64,000 nt of DNA from Pseudocolwellia sp. AS88 (lineage in GTDB: Bacteria > Pseudomonadota > Gammaproteobacteria > Enterobacterales > Alteromonadaceae), in NCBI RefSeq assembly GCF_030551755.1, contig NZ_JAUPEC010000008.1, forward strand, positions 62,001 through 126,000, in the 5' to 3' direction. Every line of letters begins with the position of its first letter. Position 1 is the stretch's first letter. The position numbers and the translations under genes are program-made. Below the pieces are notes generated by a model. The model saw nothing but the letters and a program-made list of their open reading frames with translations, ran no database searches and had not been told where the DNA came from. Below, piece after piece: positions 16,719 through 25,053 of the stretch.

Positions 16719-16743
16719 CAGCGATCACCACTTTCCATCTCAG
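16719..16743 (+). repeat. 25-bp repeat, copy 2
   Basis: It matches 15621-15645 with two mismatches and lies directly after the stop of the flavodoxin-like gene. It could be a site or end sequence shared with the GC-rich element. Confidence 0.6.
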
Positions 16744-16747
16744 CCGC

Positions 16748-17305
16748 TTACAAACGATTGGCTAATAACGACACTCGTTCCCCCAAATACTGTGCTGTAA
16801 GTAATGCATCAGCGGGTATCTCCTTATCTTGCGTATACGTAATAAGCCCCGATTGTGCTCCTGAGTTATTTTGTATATTTCTCTCTTTTAAGCCTTTTAA
16901 ATCTAACCCTGCCCATAACATTCCGTGTTGTCCTGCTAGCGTTTGTAGGTATTTAATCGTACTTAATTGGTCGCCTGAGTAATGATTACCAACAGTAAAG
17001 GCAGCGGCAATTTTGTTAGTCCAGCTACCTGTTGACCAAATTTCGCTTGAGGCATCAATAAATGCTTTAAACTGCGCTGATACAGAGCCCATATAAGTGG
17101 GTGAGCCAAAAATAATACCATCAGCTTTGGTTATTTCGTGCAAGATATCTAGGGCGATAAAACGCCCTTGGTGAATATGCTCAGGTAGAATTCGATAAAC
17201 ATTCACTTTAACATCAGCGCAACTGTTAGCACCTTGCACAATGGCGTTGGCTAAACGATGGGTGGAGCCTGAAGCTGAGTGGTAAACCACGGCAATAGAT
17301 TTCAT
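16748..17305 (-). CDS. Flavodoxin-like (WrbA-type) oxidoreductase
   Basis: The 185-residue protein has the flavodoxin FMN-phosphate loop at its N-terminus (VVYHSASGSTHRLANAI) and the second flavin loop (GIIFGSPTYMGSVSAQFKAFID), as in WrbA-type NAD(P)H:quinone reductases. The C-terminal part lacks a recognisable extra domain. It is in the cytoplasm and probably reduces quinones or related compounds. It follows the VOC gene by 43 bp on the same strand, so both should be transcribed from the SoxR-controlled promoter at 17799-17829. That fits a role in defence against redox-cycling agents. The start is supported by aaggg upstream. Confidence 0.8.
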   Translation of the reverse strand: MKSIAVVYHSASGSTHRLANAIVQGANSCADVKVNVYRILPEHIHQGRFIALDILHEITKADGIIFGSPTYMGSVSAQFKAFIDASSEIWSTGSWTNKIAAAFTVGNHYSGDQLSTIKYLQTLAGQHGMLWAGLDLKGLKERNIQNNSGAQSGLITYTQDKEIPADALLTAQYLGERVSLLANRL

Positions 17306-17348
17306 TATTTCCCTTATTCATGTGTATATGAGTTTAGTCTTTATAGTA

Positions 17349-17765
17349 TTAAGCGTATGCGTTGCGGCGTTCATTTAAGTCGCTATGGTACTCAACGAAT
17401 TCTACTTCAATGCCGTTTGGGTCTATGTAATAAATATTTGATCGGTAGGGGTCTTCTGCGCCGTCTTTGGCGTGTTTGAATCCAGCCACTAATAACCTGG
17501 CTTGCATTTCTGCTAAGTTGGTTACTACATAAGCAAAATGCGCTAAGCCGATTTGGTGGCCAGTTAAGTCACGTGCTGTTCCTTCTCCTTCGCTACAAAA
17601 AACGAGGTATTGCTCGTTATTACCAAAATGAAGCCATCTGCGTGTTTTTCCAAACCACTCTTGCTCACCCTCGCCACGTACTGCCCAATTAGGAAATGCT
17701 GCTTGGTAAAATGTTAATGTTTCTTCGATGTTATTTACGACTAAATTAATGTGTTCTAAGTGCAC
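17349..17765 (-). CDS. VOC/glyoxalase-family protein, SoxR regulon
   Basis: This is a vicinal-oxygen-chelate fold protein (HINLVVNNIEETLTFYQAAFPNW; HFAYVVTNLAEMQARL; YYIDPNGIEVEFVEY) with paired beta-alpha-beta-beta-beta modules. Metal ligands typical of the fold are plausible at the His in HLEHINL, the His of GLAHFAY and the final Glu. The longest frame begins at TTG 17813, but that codon is inside the SoxR operator and upstream of the -10. I therefore place the start at GTG 17765 (VHLEHINL), giving 138 residues, a usual family length. It leads an operon with the flavodoxin-like gene. Its substrate is unknown. Confidence 0.8.
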   Translation of the reverse strand: MHLEHINLVVNNIEETLTFYQAAFPNWAVRGEGEQEWFGKTRRWLHFGNNEQYLVFCSEGEGTARDLTGHQIGLAHFAYVVTNLAEMQARLLVAGFKHAKDGAEDPYRSNIYYIDPNGIEVEFVEYHSDLNERRNAYA

Positions 17766-17798
17766 TTTTTTCTCAGTAAAGTTGTTGGTGTTGAGTGC

Positions 17799-17829
17799 AC
17801 TATAAATCCTCAACCTAACTTGAGGTCAA
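17799..17829 (-). promoter_or_regulatory. SoxR-controlled promoter with SoxR box
   Basis: On the minus strand, -35 TTGACC (17824-17829) and -10 TATAGT (17799-17804) are separated by 19 bp, the overlong spacing that MerR-family activators correct. Between them lies the palindrome CCTCAAGTTAGGTTGAGG (17808-17825), which matches the SoxR box CCTCAAGTTAACTTGAGG at 16 of 18 positions. The soxR gene is divergent, starting at 17952. Confidence 0.9.
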
Positions 17830-17951
17830 GGGTTTATTTGTATAATATTAAAATGATACTTATGGCTTCTGTTTCATACCCAGAGCAACGGGAGAAATGG
17901 ACTTAATTCAATAGGATCCATAGAGGAACATGAGACTAACAAAGGAAAGAA

Positions 17952-18428
17952 ATGGATAAATTAGCTGAACGTGAAGACCCATTAACGGTAGGAGCCGTTG
18001 CTAAACGCTGTGGTGTAAAAGTGTCAACGCTACATTTTTATGAAAGCAAAGGCTTGATTAAAAGTTCGCGAAATAGCGGTAATCAGCGGCGCTACAATAA
18101 ACAAGTATTACGCCGTGTTTCGTTGATTAAGGCGGCCCAAAAAATGGGTATAACACTCACTGAGATCAAAGAGCAGCTTGATACATTGAACGGCAAAACA
18201 GCGCCAAGCCAACAAGACTGGCAAAGGCTTTCTACCCATTGGGCTAAAAGCTTAAATGAACGGATTCAAAGAATGGAAAGGCTTCGAGATTATTTATCAG
18301 GCTGTATAGGTTGTGGTTGCTTGTCAATGAAGGCATGCCCACTCTATAACGACAACGATAAACTCGCCACAGAAGGAGATGGCGCTATATTGATAGATAG
18401 AGCAATATCAAGGGGTCCGCTAACTTGA
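17952..18428 (+). CDS. soxR: Redox-sensing activator SoxR
   Basis: SoxR is a MerR-family [2Fe-2S] sensor of redox-cycling compounds. The 158-residue protein has the MerR helix-turn-helix (LTVGAVAKRCGVKVSTLHFYESKGLI, then RRY) and the four-cysteine cluster motif Cys118-x2-Cys121-x-Cys123-x5-Cys129 (CIGCGCLSMKAC), which is diagnostic for SoxR. The start has a strong aaaggaaag. It is divergent from the VOC / flavodoxin operon, whose promoter carries a near-perfect SoxR box. No soxS is present, as expected outside enterics, where SoxR directly controls a few target genes. Confidence 0.95.
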   Translation: MDKLAEREDPLTVGAVAKRCGVKVSTLHFYESKGLIKSSRNSGNQRRYNKQVLRRVSLIKAAQKMGITLTEIKEQLDTLNGKTAPSQQDWQRLSTHWAKSLNERIQRMERLRDYLSGCIGCGCLSMKACPLYNDNDKLATEGDGAILIDRAISRGPLT

Positions 18429-18464
18429 TTTAAGTAATAACTAAAACTAAATAATAAATGTTCT

Positions 18465-19487
18465 TTATTGAATACTCTCAATTAGCTCAATCGTGTCTTG
18501 ATAACATTCTTCACAAAAAACTATAAAATCATCAAGTTCATTTCCAACATGATATAACGCTTCACCTGCTTTAGGAGCTTTATACTTTGCACTGTATTTA
18601 GAAAGAATAGTGATATATTCCAATCTTCGTGTAGCAGGTATGACTAGTGGGGCATAACCAGCTCTTAGTAAAATGAGGTTTGCTATTAAACGTGCAATAC
18701 GTCCATTTCCATCCCAAAAAGGATGTATTTGTCCAAAAATTAAATGTGCTGTTGCATACATCGAAATTGCTTCGCTAATATTCTTAGGTTTACATGATTC
18801 AATATATTCAACCAGAGCAGATGTTAGCTTTGGAACATCAAATGGTTTTGAGTAGGCATGGTATATACGTGAATTATTATCGAGTAATAAATAGGTACCA
18901 TTAGGTACAACTTTGAAATCGCCATAAGGTTTGTCTATATCGAATACAATGTCGGTTTGAACCGCTTTATGTAATTGTTTTATTTTATTTACGGTGAGTT
19001 CATTACTGATTATGTCGTATAGCAAGTCGATTGCTGTGGCGTGTCCCATAACTTCTTTATGATCTTTTAACGACTTACCCGATACGGTTAATCCCTCATT
19101 TAATATAAATTGAGTTTCACCTAAGTTAAGGGTGTTTCCTTCAAGTGCAGTTGAGTTATGTGTCCATATAGTTCGCAACATACTCAGTAATTCTTGTTGT
19201 TTCGAACTAGGTAAACCTTCTAAGAACTTAAAGGTTGGCTTTATTTTGTCTGATGAACTCTCATATTTACGCGTTTTTCTTTCACCCGTAATTAAAACTA
19301 AGCCTTGTTCTGCAGCACTGTTGAGCCAGCGTTGTACTGTACGTCTATCAACTTGAAAATCTGTCGCTACTTTAATTTCACTAATGCTTACCGCTTTTTT
19401 AGCAGACTTTACATAATCAAATATGAGCTTTTTTTCTGTTTTATTTATTTGCATAAGTTTTGTCGCATAAGTGAGTTTATCGGACAT
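18465..19487 (-). CDS. Fic-domain protein with N-terminal HTH
   Basis: Fic proteins transfer AMP or other nucleotides to target proteins. The 340-residue protein has an N-terminal helix-turn-helix (SISEIKVATDFQVDRRTVQRWLNSAA), a Fic core with HPFWDGNGRIAR starting at His255, and an inhibitory motif Ser112-x3-Glu116-Gly117 (STALEGN) before the core, as in class II, self-inhibited Fic proteins. All catalytic residues are present. A 33-bp perfect palindrome covers the upstream side of its start, so the HTH probably represses its own promoter. A partial duplicate of its 5' end lies at 22143-22201. Confidence 0.88.
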   Translation of the reverse strand: MSDKLTYATKLMQINKTEKKLIFDYVKSAKKAVSISEIKVATDFQVDRRTVQRWLNSAAEQGLVLITGERKTRKYESSSDKIKPTFKFLEGLPSSKQQELLSMLRTIWTHNSTALEGNTLNLGETQFILNEGLTVSGKSLKDHKEVMGHATAIDLLYDIISNELTVNKIKQLHKAVQTDIVFDIDKPYGDFKVVPNGTYLLLDNNSRIYHAYSKPFDVPKLTSALVEYIESCKPKNISEAISMYATAHLIFGQIHPFWDGNGRIARLIANLILLRAGYAPLVIPATRRLEYITILSKYSAKYKAPKAGEALYHVGNELDDFIVFCEECYQDTIELIESIQ

Positions 19488-19489
19488 TT

Positions 19490-19522
19490 ATAGTTTTATG
19501 CGACATTGTCGCATAAAACTAT
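19490..19522. promoter_or_regulatory. 33-bp palindromic operator before fic
   Basis: Two 16-bp arms (atagttttatgcgaca and its exact complement) meet around a single T, with one edge three bases from the fic start codon. A further half site (tttatgcgac) is at 19541-19550, and tgtcgcataa recurs inside the coding start at 19461. The arrangement suggests autorepression by the HTH of the Fic protein. Confidence 0.75.
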
Positions 19523-19733
19523 TTATACGACAATATTACATTTATGCGACATTTTATAAGAAAGGAAAAGGACAAATTACTTATTTTCCCAACACAATAC
19601 ACAAACACACCAACGATAATTTATATCTAGTGAACGCTTTATTCTTGCACCCGTAATTAAAATTTAAAACCTGTAAATTGTAGAAGCCCGATGCTATTAA
19701 ATATATACTACGCCCCATATAACTAGGGTAAAC

Positions 19734-20430
19734 ATGAGTTTTTAAATTGCAATTTACAAATAAAGAAGTATTGATATTTGATTTAGACGGAACACTCATT
19801 GATAGTGTGCCGGACTTAGCACTTAGCATTAATGAAATGTTAAAAGCCTTGAATATGGCAACTTATTCTACTGAAGTCATTCGCAGTTGGGTTGGTAACG
19901 GTGCTGAGGTGTTAACTAAAAGAGCTTTATCAGGAAGTATTGATATTTCTGCTGATCTTGATCCGGCTTTTGTTGAAAAAGCCCTTTCAATATTTTTAGA
20001 TTTTTATGCGCAAAATGTTTGCGTAGATACCTGCCTTTATCCAAACGTAAAAAACACATTAGAAACTTTACAGAGCAACGGCTATCGCTTAGTGATTGTA
20101 ACTAACAAGCCTGAACAGTTTATTTCCCCAATACTTGAAACATTTGGCTTAAATAGCTTATTTGAAATGTTAGTAGGAGGCGACAGTTTACCTAAACGTA
20201 AACCCGATCCTATGCAGTTAGAGTATGTGTGTGAAACGCTGGGAGTTAATGCTGCTAAATGTGTAATGATTGGCGATTCTAAAAACGATATTTTTGCCGC
20301 CACTGCAGCGAATATGGAAAGTATTGGTTTAACTTATGGTTACAACCATGGTGAAAACATTAAAAGCCACGGAGCAAGCCTCGTTTTAGATGACTTTGCT
20401 GATATAATTGATGCTGTAGTGCCTCTATAG
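19734..20430 (+). CDS. gph: Phosphoglycolate phosphatase
   Basis: This HAD-superfamily enzyme hydrolyses 2-phosphoglycolate. It has motif I DLDGTLIDS with two Asp, a cap domain (VPDLALSINEML...RSWVGNGAEVLTKRAL), motif II VTNKP, a Lys in KRKPDP and motif IV GDSKNDI, all typical of Gph. The intact frame starts at TTG 19747 and gives 227 residues. A better ATG at 19734 with aggg upstream reads MSF and stops; deleting one base from the five-T run at 19739-19743 would join it in frame (MSFKLQFTNKEV). The start region therefore looks frameshifted or misread, though translation from TTG remains possible. Confidence 0.8.
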
Positions 20431-20548
20431 CTCCGTAATAACGACTGTAATAGTCTCTGCAACTACAGTTGCAAGTTAACCTTATAGCTTTAATAGTATA
20501 AAGCTCATTTTAATCTATCGTAATTTATTACCATTTAATGCCCTAAAT

Positions 20549-22060
20549 ATGCTGTATCAAAATTCTAAGAGTTCTGAAAATTCAAATGTTCGTATTGGTA
20601 TCATCGGCGGTGGTGTTGGTGGGGCTACTATTGCGTTGCGTCTTAGTGAACAAGGTGTAAACGTTATTTTGTTGGAAAAAGAAACCAGCTTAATTAATGG
20701 ACCACCTATGTGTCATCTTCATGCTGGTGGTAACTTGTACAGAGAGATTTCAGATCAACAATGTATCGATTTGTTAAAACAATCTATTAGTACGGCAAGG
20801 CTTTATAGAGACGCTATCGATTATAGGCCAACCATTGTTGCTGTGCCGTTACATGATAACGGGCATCCATCAGATGTTATTGCTCGACTAACAACACTTC
20901 AGCAAGAATATGCGAAGTTAGTAGAGGCTGATCCTCTAAATCAAGTATTGGGCCCAGCTGAAAAATATTTTACTCTGTATGAACGTCAAGATATCGAAAG
21001 ACTTGCTCAACTAGTAGCACCTAAACAGCCTGAAACGTGTGATGAATGGATGATCTCATTCGCCAAAAGTGCTGACTTAAACCAATTAAAGTTTCCGCTG
21101 ATCTTAGTTCAAGAGTTTGGAATTAACGTGTTTAGACTTGCTGCGATTGCCAGTTTAACGCTGGAAAAGAGTGAAAGCTGCAGTTTGTTAACAAACACTC
21201 AGGTCACCTCGGTAATTCAAAATAAGACCAGTAATAAATGGACTATAGAAGCGAAGTGTCAGGAAGAAAAACAAACCTTTGAAGTAGATTACTTAATAAA
21301 TGCCTGTGGTTTTCAAACGGGAACTATAGACAACATGATTGGATTACTGCCAAAGCGCATGGTGGAATTTAAAGCGGCTTATGTGAGCTATTGGCCTAGT
21401 GAGAAGAATAATTGGCCTGAAATTATTTTTTATGGTGAGCGTGGTACAAAGAATGGTATGACTCAGCTAACACCATATCCAAACGGGTACTTTCAAATTC
21501 ATGCCATGACTCCTGAAGTGACTTTGTTTGAAGACGGTTTAGTTTCGTCAGAGTTAGAGAGTGCTCAACCTCAACTAGACAAAAAGTATTTAGCTAAAGT
21601 AAATAATCAGTGGGATCCTCAAGTCGTTAAAACAAGAACGGCTAAAGCCATTGATAAAGTGACTGGTTTTATCCCATCGTTTGGTAATGCTACGTTAGGT
21701 GGGCCTCCTATGTTTGGCGCACAACAAATACCAGGAGCTGATGCTACTTTGCGAGTAGCTAATGTTTCTTTTGAATATGATAACTATGCAAGGTGTGAAA
21801 TCGTTAAGGCTTCATCTGCATTACCAGCGGCAAATACTATTATTAAGAATTTAGTTGAGCATGGCATGCTGTTTAATAACAGTACGTCTGATAGTAACAC
21901 CTCAGGTAGCAATGCCTCAGACACTCATACTTCACAGACTAGTGTTTCTATTACTTACAGCTTAACTGAATTGGAAATTAGCCAACGAGCAGAGCAGCTA
22001 GCTTTAGAAAGAAACTTCCCGAAAGATTTGGCTGGGCGTACTAACCCAAATTTCATATAA
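20549..22060 (+). CDS. FAD-dependent oxidoreductase of unknown substrate
   Basis: The 503-residue protein has an N-terminal dinucleotide-binding fold (IGIIGGGVGGATIALRLSEQGVNVILLEKE, residues about 17-47), a second FAD segment (YLINACGFQTG) and a DAO-like central region. A low-complexity linker rich in Ser, Thr and Asn (NNSTSDSNTSGSNAS) precedes the last 45 residues. I cannot name its substrate. It follows gph by 118 bp on the same strand. Both genes lie between two direct-repeat copies of the fic 5' region, which suggests they entered or were rearranged as a block. Confidence 0.7.
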   Translation: MLYQNSKSSENSNVRIGIIGGGVGGATIALRLSEQGVNVILLEKETSLINGPPMCHLHAGGNLYREISDQQCIDLLKQSISTARLYRDAIDYRPTIVAVPLHDNGHPSDVIARLTTLQQEYAKLVEADPLNQVLGPAEKYFTLYERQDIERLAQLVAPKQPETCDEWMISFAKSADLNQLKFPLILVQEFGINVFRLAAIASLTLEKSESCSLLTNTQVTSVIQNKTSNKWTIEAKCQEEKQTFEVDYLINACGFQTGTIDNMIGLLPKRMVEFKAAYVSYWPSEKNNWPEIIFYGERGTKNGMTQLTPYPNGYFQIHAMTPEVTLFEDGLVSSELESAQPQLDKKYLAKVNNQWDPQVVKTRTAKAIDKVTGFIPSFGNATLGGPPMFGAQQIPGADATLRVANVSFEYDNYARCEIVKASSALPAANTIIKNLVEHGMLFNNSTSDSNTSGSNASDTHTSQTSVSITYSLTELEISQRAEQLALERNFPKDLAGRTNPNFI

Positions 22061-22142
22061 ACCAAAAAAGCTTTATAGGATAGCTTTTGCAAAGACATGA
22101 ATGATAAAAGGCAAGAGTGATCTTTTATTTACATAAGCTTGT

Positions 22143-22201
22143 TTGTATAAGCTCTGTCGCATAAGTGATTTTATCGGACAATTTTAGGTTTATGCGACAT
22201 T
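22143..22201 (-). pseudogene. Relic of a second fic 5' end and operator
   Basis: This 59-bp stretch matches 19449-19507 at about 51 of 59 bases in the same orientation. Translated on the minus strand it still reads SDKITYATELIQT, close to the fic N-terminus SDKLTYATKLMQI, but the start codon is lost and a stop follows soon. A half operator tatgcgacat is kept. It is a decayed partial duplicate. Confidence 0.7.
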
Positions 22202-22211
22202 TTGTTTGATA

Positions 22212-22251
22212 AAAAAAGAATGAATTATTACTCATTCATTCTTTTGTTTTT
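22212..22251. terminator. Terminator between convergent genes
   Basis: Arms aagaatga / tcattctt enclose an 11-base loop. A run of A before the stem and a T-rich tract after it allow use by both the oxidoreductase gene and the oppositely oriented DUF2914 gene. Confidence 0.65.
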
Positions 22252-22308
22252 ATGTGGTTTAAGTAATTGTTTACGCTGGCTGGCGTTATCTGAATGCTTT
22301 ACTACGTT

Positions 22309-23295
22309 CTACCGTGAAACCTTAAACATTACCGTTTTCAAAATATTATCATTCTGATCAACAACCTGAGCTTCCCATTCGCCAATCATGGTTTCATCAA
22401 AGTTTTTACTTGAATAAGTTCGCCATTGGTCATTTCTAATGTTGAGTGTTATTTCAGCTATGAGCTTCTTCTTAAATATCCAACGGTGATAAATTTTTTG
22501 ATTATTCTTACCGTGAATTTCAGTAAATAGATATAACTTATTTTGCTCTTGTAAACTCAAGTGTTTGATATTATCGCTTGGTTCTCTAGATAGTATATTT
22601 GATGTTAATTGTGCTCGATGAACCGCGTTGTTTGTGATTTGATTTGAGGTTAACAAGTTAGCTTTTTTCTGTTCAACCTTATCTACTGTTTCAATTTCTG
22701 CTTCAACTTTTGCTGCGAGCTCTGGCTCTGTTTTCTCTGTTTCTTGTTCTGACAAATTAGAGGCAATCGCTAATATTGCTTTAGTTGTGCTAGCTTCTTT
22801 GTTGCTATTTTCAGTGGTTTTTGTTTCAAGCTTTATATTGGGTATATTGCTTTTTGCGGCTTGTTCTTCATTGTTTACGTTAACGTTTTTAGGTACTTCA
22901 GTATTTGTGGCATTCGTTGCTGTGCTGTTGATTTTATTAGCGAGTGTTTCATCAGCTAGTGTTGTGCTTGCCAGAGTTTCTGGTGTTGATGTCTTGTTTA
23001 ACTTGCTTGGCTTTAACTCGTTTTGCTTTAAATCGCTTTGGCTTAACTCTGCTGTATTTTCATCAGTATCGTTTACTACTGTTTTACTTGATAAGGCATT
23101 GTTTGAAGCATTAAGTGTACTAGTTGAAGAGGGCTCTGAGTCTTGCGTCCACAAGCTGTAAACGCCAAAACCTATAAGACTTAACAAAGTGATGGTGAGT
23201 AACAAAAAATTCCTAATTTTTACAGGATCAAATGGTGCTGGTTCTGATGGTGATACTGGATCTTGAGATAAATTAATTTGAATTTTTAGCTTCAC
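22309..23295 (-). CDS. DUF2914 domain protein, single membrane span
   Basis: The 328-residue protein has a short cytoplasmic N-terminus, one membrane helix at about residues 27-48 (NFLLLTITLLSLIGFGVYSLW), a long low-complexity linker rich in Ser, Thr, Asn, Glu and Lys (about 55-230), and a C-terminal DUF2914 domain (LYLFTEIHGKNNQKIYHRWIFKKKLIAEITLNI...GEWEAQVVD). The C-terminal domain should be in the periplasm. DUF2914 proteins have no settled function. It is monocistronic and converges with the oxidoreductase gene. Confidence 0.75.
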   Translation of the reverse strand: MKLKIQINLSQDPVSPSEPAPFDPVKIRNFLLLTITLLSLIGFGVYSLWTQDSEPSSTSTLNASNNALSSKTVVNDTDENTAELSQSDLKQNELKPSKLNKTSTPETLASTTLADETLANKINSTATNATNTEVPKNVNVNNEEQAAKSNIPNIKLETKTTENSNKEASTTKAILAIASNLSEQETEKTEPELAAKVEAEIETVDKVEQKKANLLTSNQITNNAVHRAQLTSNILSREPSDNIKHLSLQEQNKLYLFTEIHGKNNQKIYHRWIFKKKLIAEITLNIRNDQWRTYSSKNFDETMIGEWEAQVVDQNDNILKTVMFKVSR

Positions 23296-23619
23296 AAGCT
23301 TAACTCCCTTTGTTGTGTGGGCAGCATAATAAAACAGTGTGAAGTAAAAAGCTAAGTGAATTAGGTGCGAGTTTTTAAAAAAATGCTATTTATGCGGCTC
23401 TTGGTATTTTAATCACTGTGTAGATGTTTTTCATAAGGCTATTTGGTGTTTTAACTGCCTATTTGTATAGTGTTGGTAATATATAATATACCGAATATTT
23501 AATCTTTTAAGCGCGTTCTTTCTTGGTTTTTATGCATGAAAGACGCGGGCGCTGAGTTGAGATAATTGAAAGCGGTATATTTATATCTGTAATCATTCAA
23601 GTGAAAATAGTCAGCCGAT
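23296..23619. other. Intergenic, nothing seen
   Basis: This AT-rich gap holds no gene, repeat or strong hairpin that I can support. It should contain the promoter of the DUF2914 gene. Confidence 0.4.
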
Positions 23620-24378
23620 TTATTTAATTTTTATCTCTAAACCAAGGGATATTATTGTGCCCAATAATGTTGTGATAACTACAGAAACTAAAGAGCCAAT
23701 TAACACATATTCAGTCATGCTTCTGTCGTTCGATTTATTCAATTCACCAAATCTAAATATTGATTTAGCGGCTAATACAAAACCTACAGCGGCATAACTT
23801 CCTACCAGTGTAAATGTAAGGATTAATATGCGCTCTAAATAACCAATTAATTCACCGCCAGCAACAAGACCATTATTATTACTACCATCTTCAGGTTCTG
23901 AAATTGGGTATTTCTTTAAAATATTACCAATCATAATTGAAGTGGGTTTGAGAATAAGTAAGTACGCAAAAGCAATCATTACAGCATCCGAGAATTTGTC
24001 ATGTTTAAGTATTGTTTCAACCGTTAAGCCGTCTGCCATGTGATATGAAATAAGGGCGATAACTGATATGTGTAAAGTTTGGTCAATAACAAAATAAGAA
24101 AACTTATGACCGTTTGGTGTAGATACTTTCCATAGGTCTATAAAGAAATGACTTACCGCAACAATAGCGATTAAGCACGCTATTGAATACCCGTTAATAC
24201 CTAAGGTAAAAGCAGGAATAAAGAGCGCGGCGCCGTGTAAAAGTGAATGATAGTAAAGTGCTGGTGCGCGGTAAGTTTTTTGCTTTTTTTCTTCTACCCA
24301 TTTGTTTGGCTGCAGATAAAAGTCACATATGATGTGAATAAGTAAAAATGGTATTAATATCTCAAAATAATCAAGCAT
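23620..24378 (-). CDS. DUF3307 family membrane protein
   Basis: The 252-residue protein has the DUF3307 hallmark (LLIHIICDFYLQPNKWVEEKK...YHSLLHGAALF) and about six hydrophobic segments, the last at the C-terminus. His and Asp residues in the first helices (HIICDF; YHSLLH) are conserved in the family and might bind metal. It overlaps the SatD-like gene by 8 bp, and the two families commonly occur together. Its role is unknown. Confidence 0.8.
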   Translation of the reverse strand: MLDYFEILIPFLLIHIICDFYLQPNKWVEEKKQKTYRAPALYYHSLLHGAALFIPAFTLGINGYSIACLIAIVAVSHFFIDLWKVSTPNGHKFSYFVIDQTLHISVIALISYHMADGLTVETILKHDKFSDAVMIAFAYLLILKPTSIMIGNILKKYPISEPEDGSNNNGLVAGGELIGYLERILILTFTLVGSYAAVGFVLAAKSIFRFGELNKSNDRSMTEYVLIGSLVSVVITTLLGTIISLGLEIKIK

Positions 24379-25021
24379 GTTTCAGTCCTTGTACATGATG
24401 TATGAATCGCCCGTTTAATTCATTGATTAATGACCAACCTGAGGCTTTGAGTGATTTACTTGCTGTTGCATCAGCAATGTTTAATTTTTTAGACAACTCA
24501 GTTATCGATAAACCTTCATTGGTTTTAAGCATTGGCAGTAACACTTCACATTGGCGTGATGTTAATTCGGTGAGTTGTTTGTCTAAATATTTAAAGAGTA
24601 GCTTAAAGTTTTCTGAAAGCTCTACGGGTTCAGAGTTAAAGAGTAATCTTTCACTTTTTAGATTTTTTAGTCCTCGACCAGAAAGCACAAATGCTGCTCC
24701 CATTGATTCAGATACAGATTCACGTAGATCAGCATTTGGAGCAATAGCAAAGCTAATGCGGCTATCAAATAATTTGCCTAGTGCTTTGATTGCAACGCGG
24801 TAGATAATGGTATATCTAAGTGCATTTTCAATATCATGCACTACCGTTTGAAATTCATCACCTCGCTCAATACTATGCACATTCGATTTATTACCTTTGC
24901 TGATCCATGTTTGGATGTCTTTGATCCGCGTAAGTAATTGATCAAATTGTTCAGAGGTTAACTTTGTTGAGTTAATAACATCGCCACTGATCACTGCTAT
25001 TGGTTTATAAGTAGATTTCAC
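24371..25021 (-). CDS. SatD-family protein with C-terminal HTH
   Basis: The 216-residue protein starts with the SatD signature (AVISGDVINSTKLTSEQFDQLL) and contains a cyclase-like IERGDEFQTVVHD segment. Residues 155-216 form a winged-helix/HTH (LTSRQCEVLLPML...LSITELSKKLNIADATASKSLKASGW). It is the first gene of a pair with the DUF3307 membrane protein. Four evenly spaced inverted repeats lie directly upstream, a plausible binding array for its HTH and hence autoregulation. The SatD role is not well defined. Confidence 0.8.
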   Translation of the reverse strand: MKSTYKPIAVISGDVINSTKLTSEQFDQLLTRIKDIQTWISKGNKSNVHSIERGDEFQTVVHDIENALRYTIIYRVAIKALGKLFDSRISFAIAPNADLRESVSESMGAAFVLSGRGLKNLKSERLLFNSEPVELSENFKLLFKYLDKQLTELTSRQCEVLLPMLKTNEGLSITELSKKLNIADATASKSLKASGWSLINELNGRFIHHVQGLKHA

Positions 25022-25053
25022 ATTAACATTCCTTGCTACACATATAATCTAAT

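Noticed and set aside
18465-19487. Two-gene Fic/antitoxin module
   Set aside because: No separate antitoxin gene is adjacent; the inhibitory STALEGN motif is inside the same protein.
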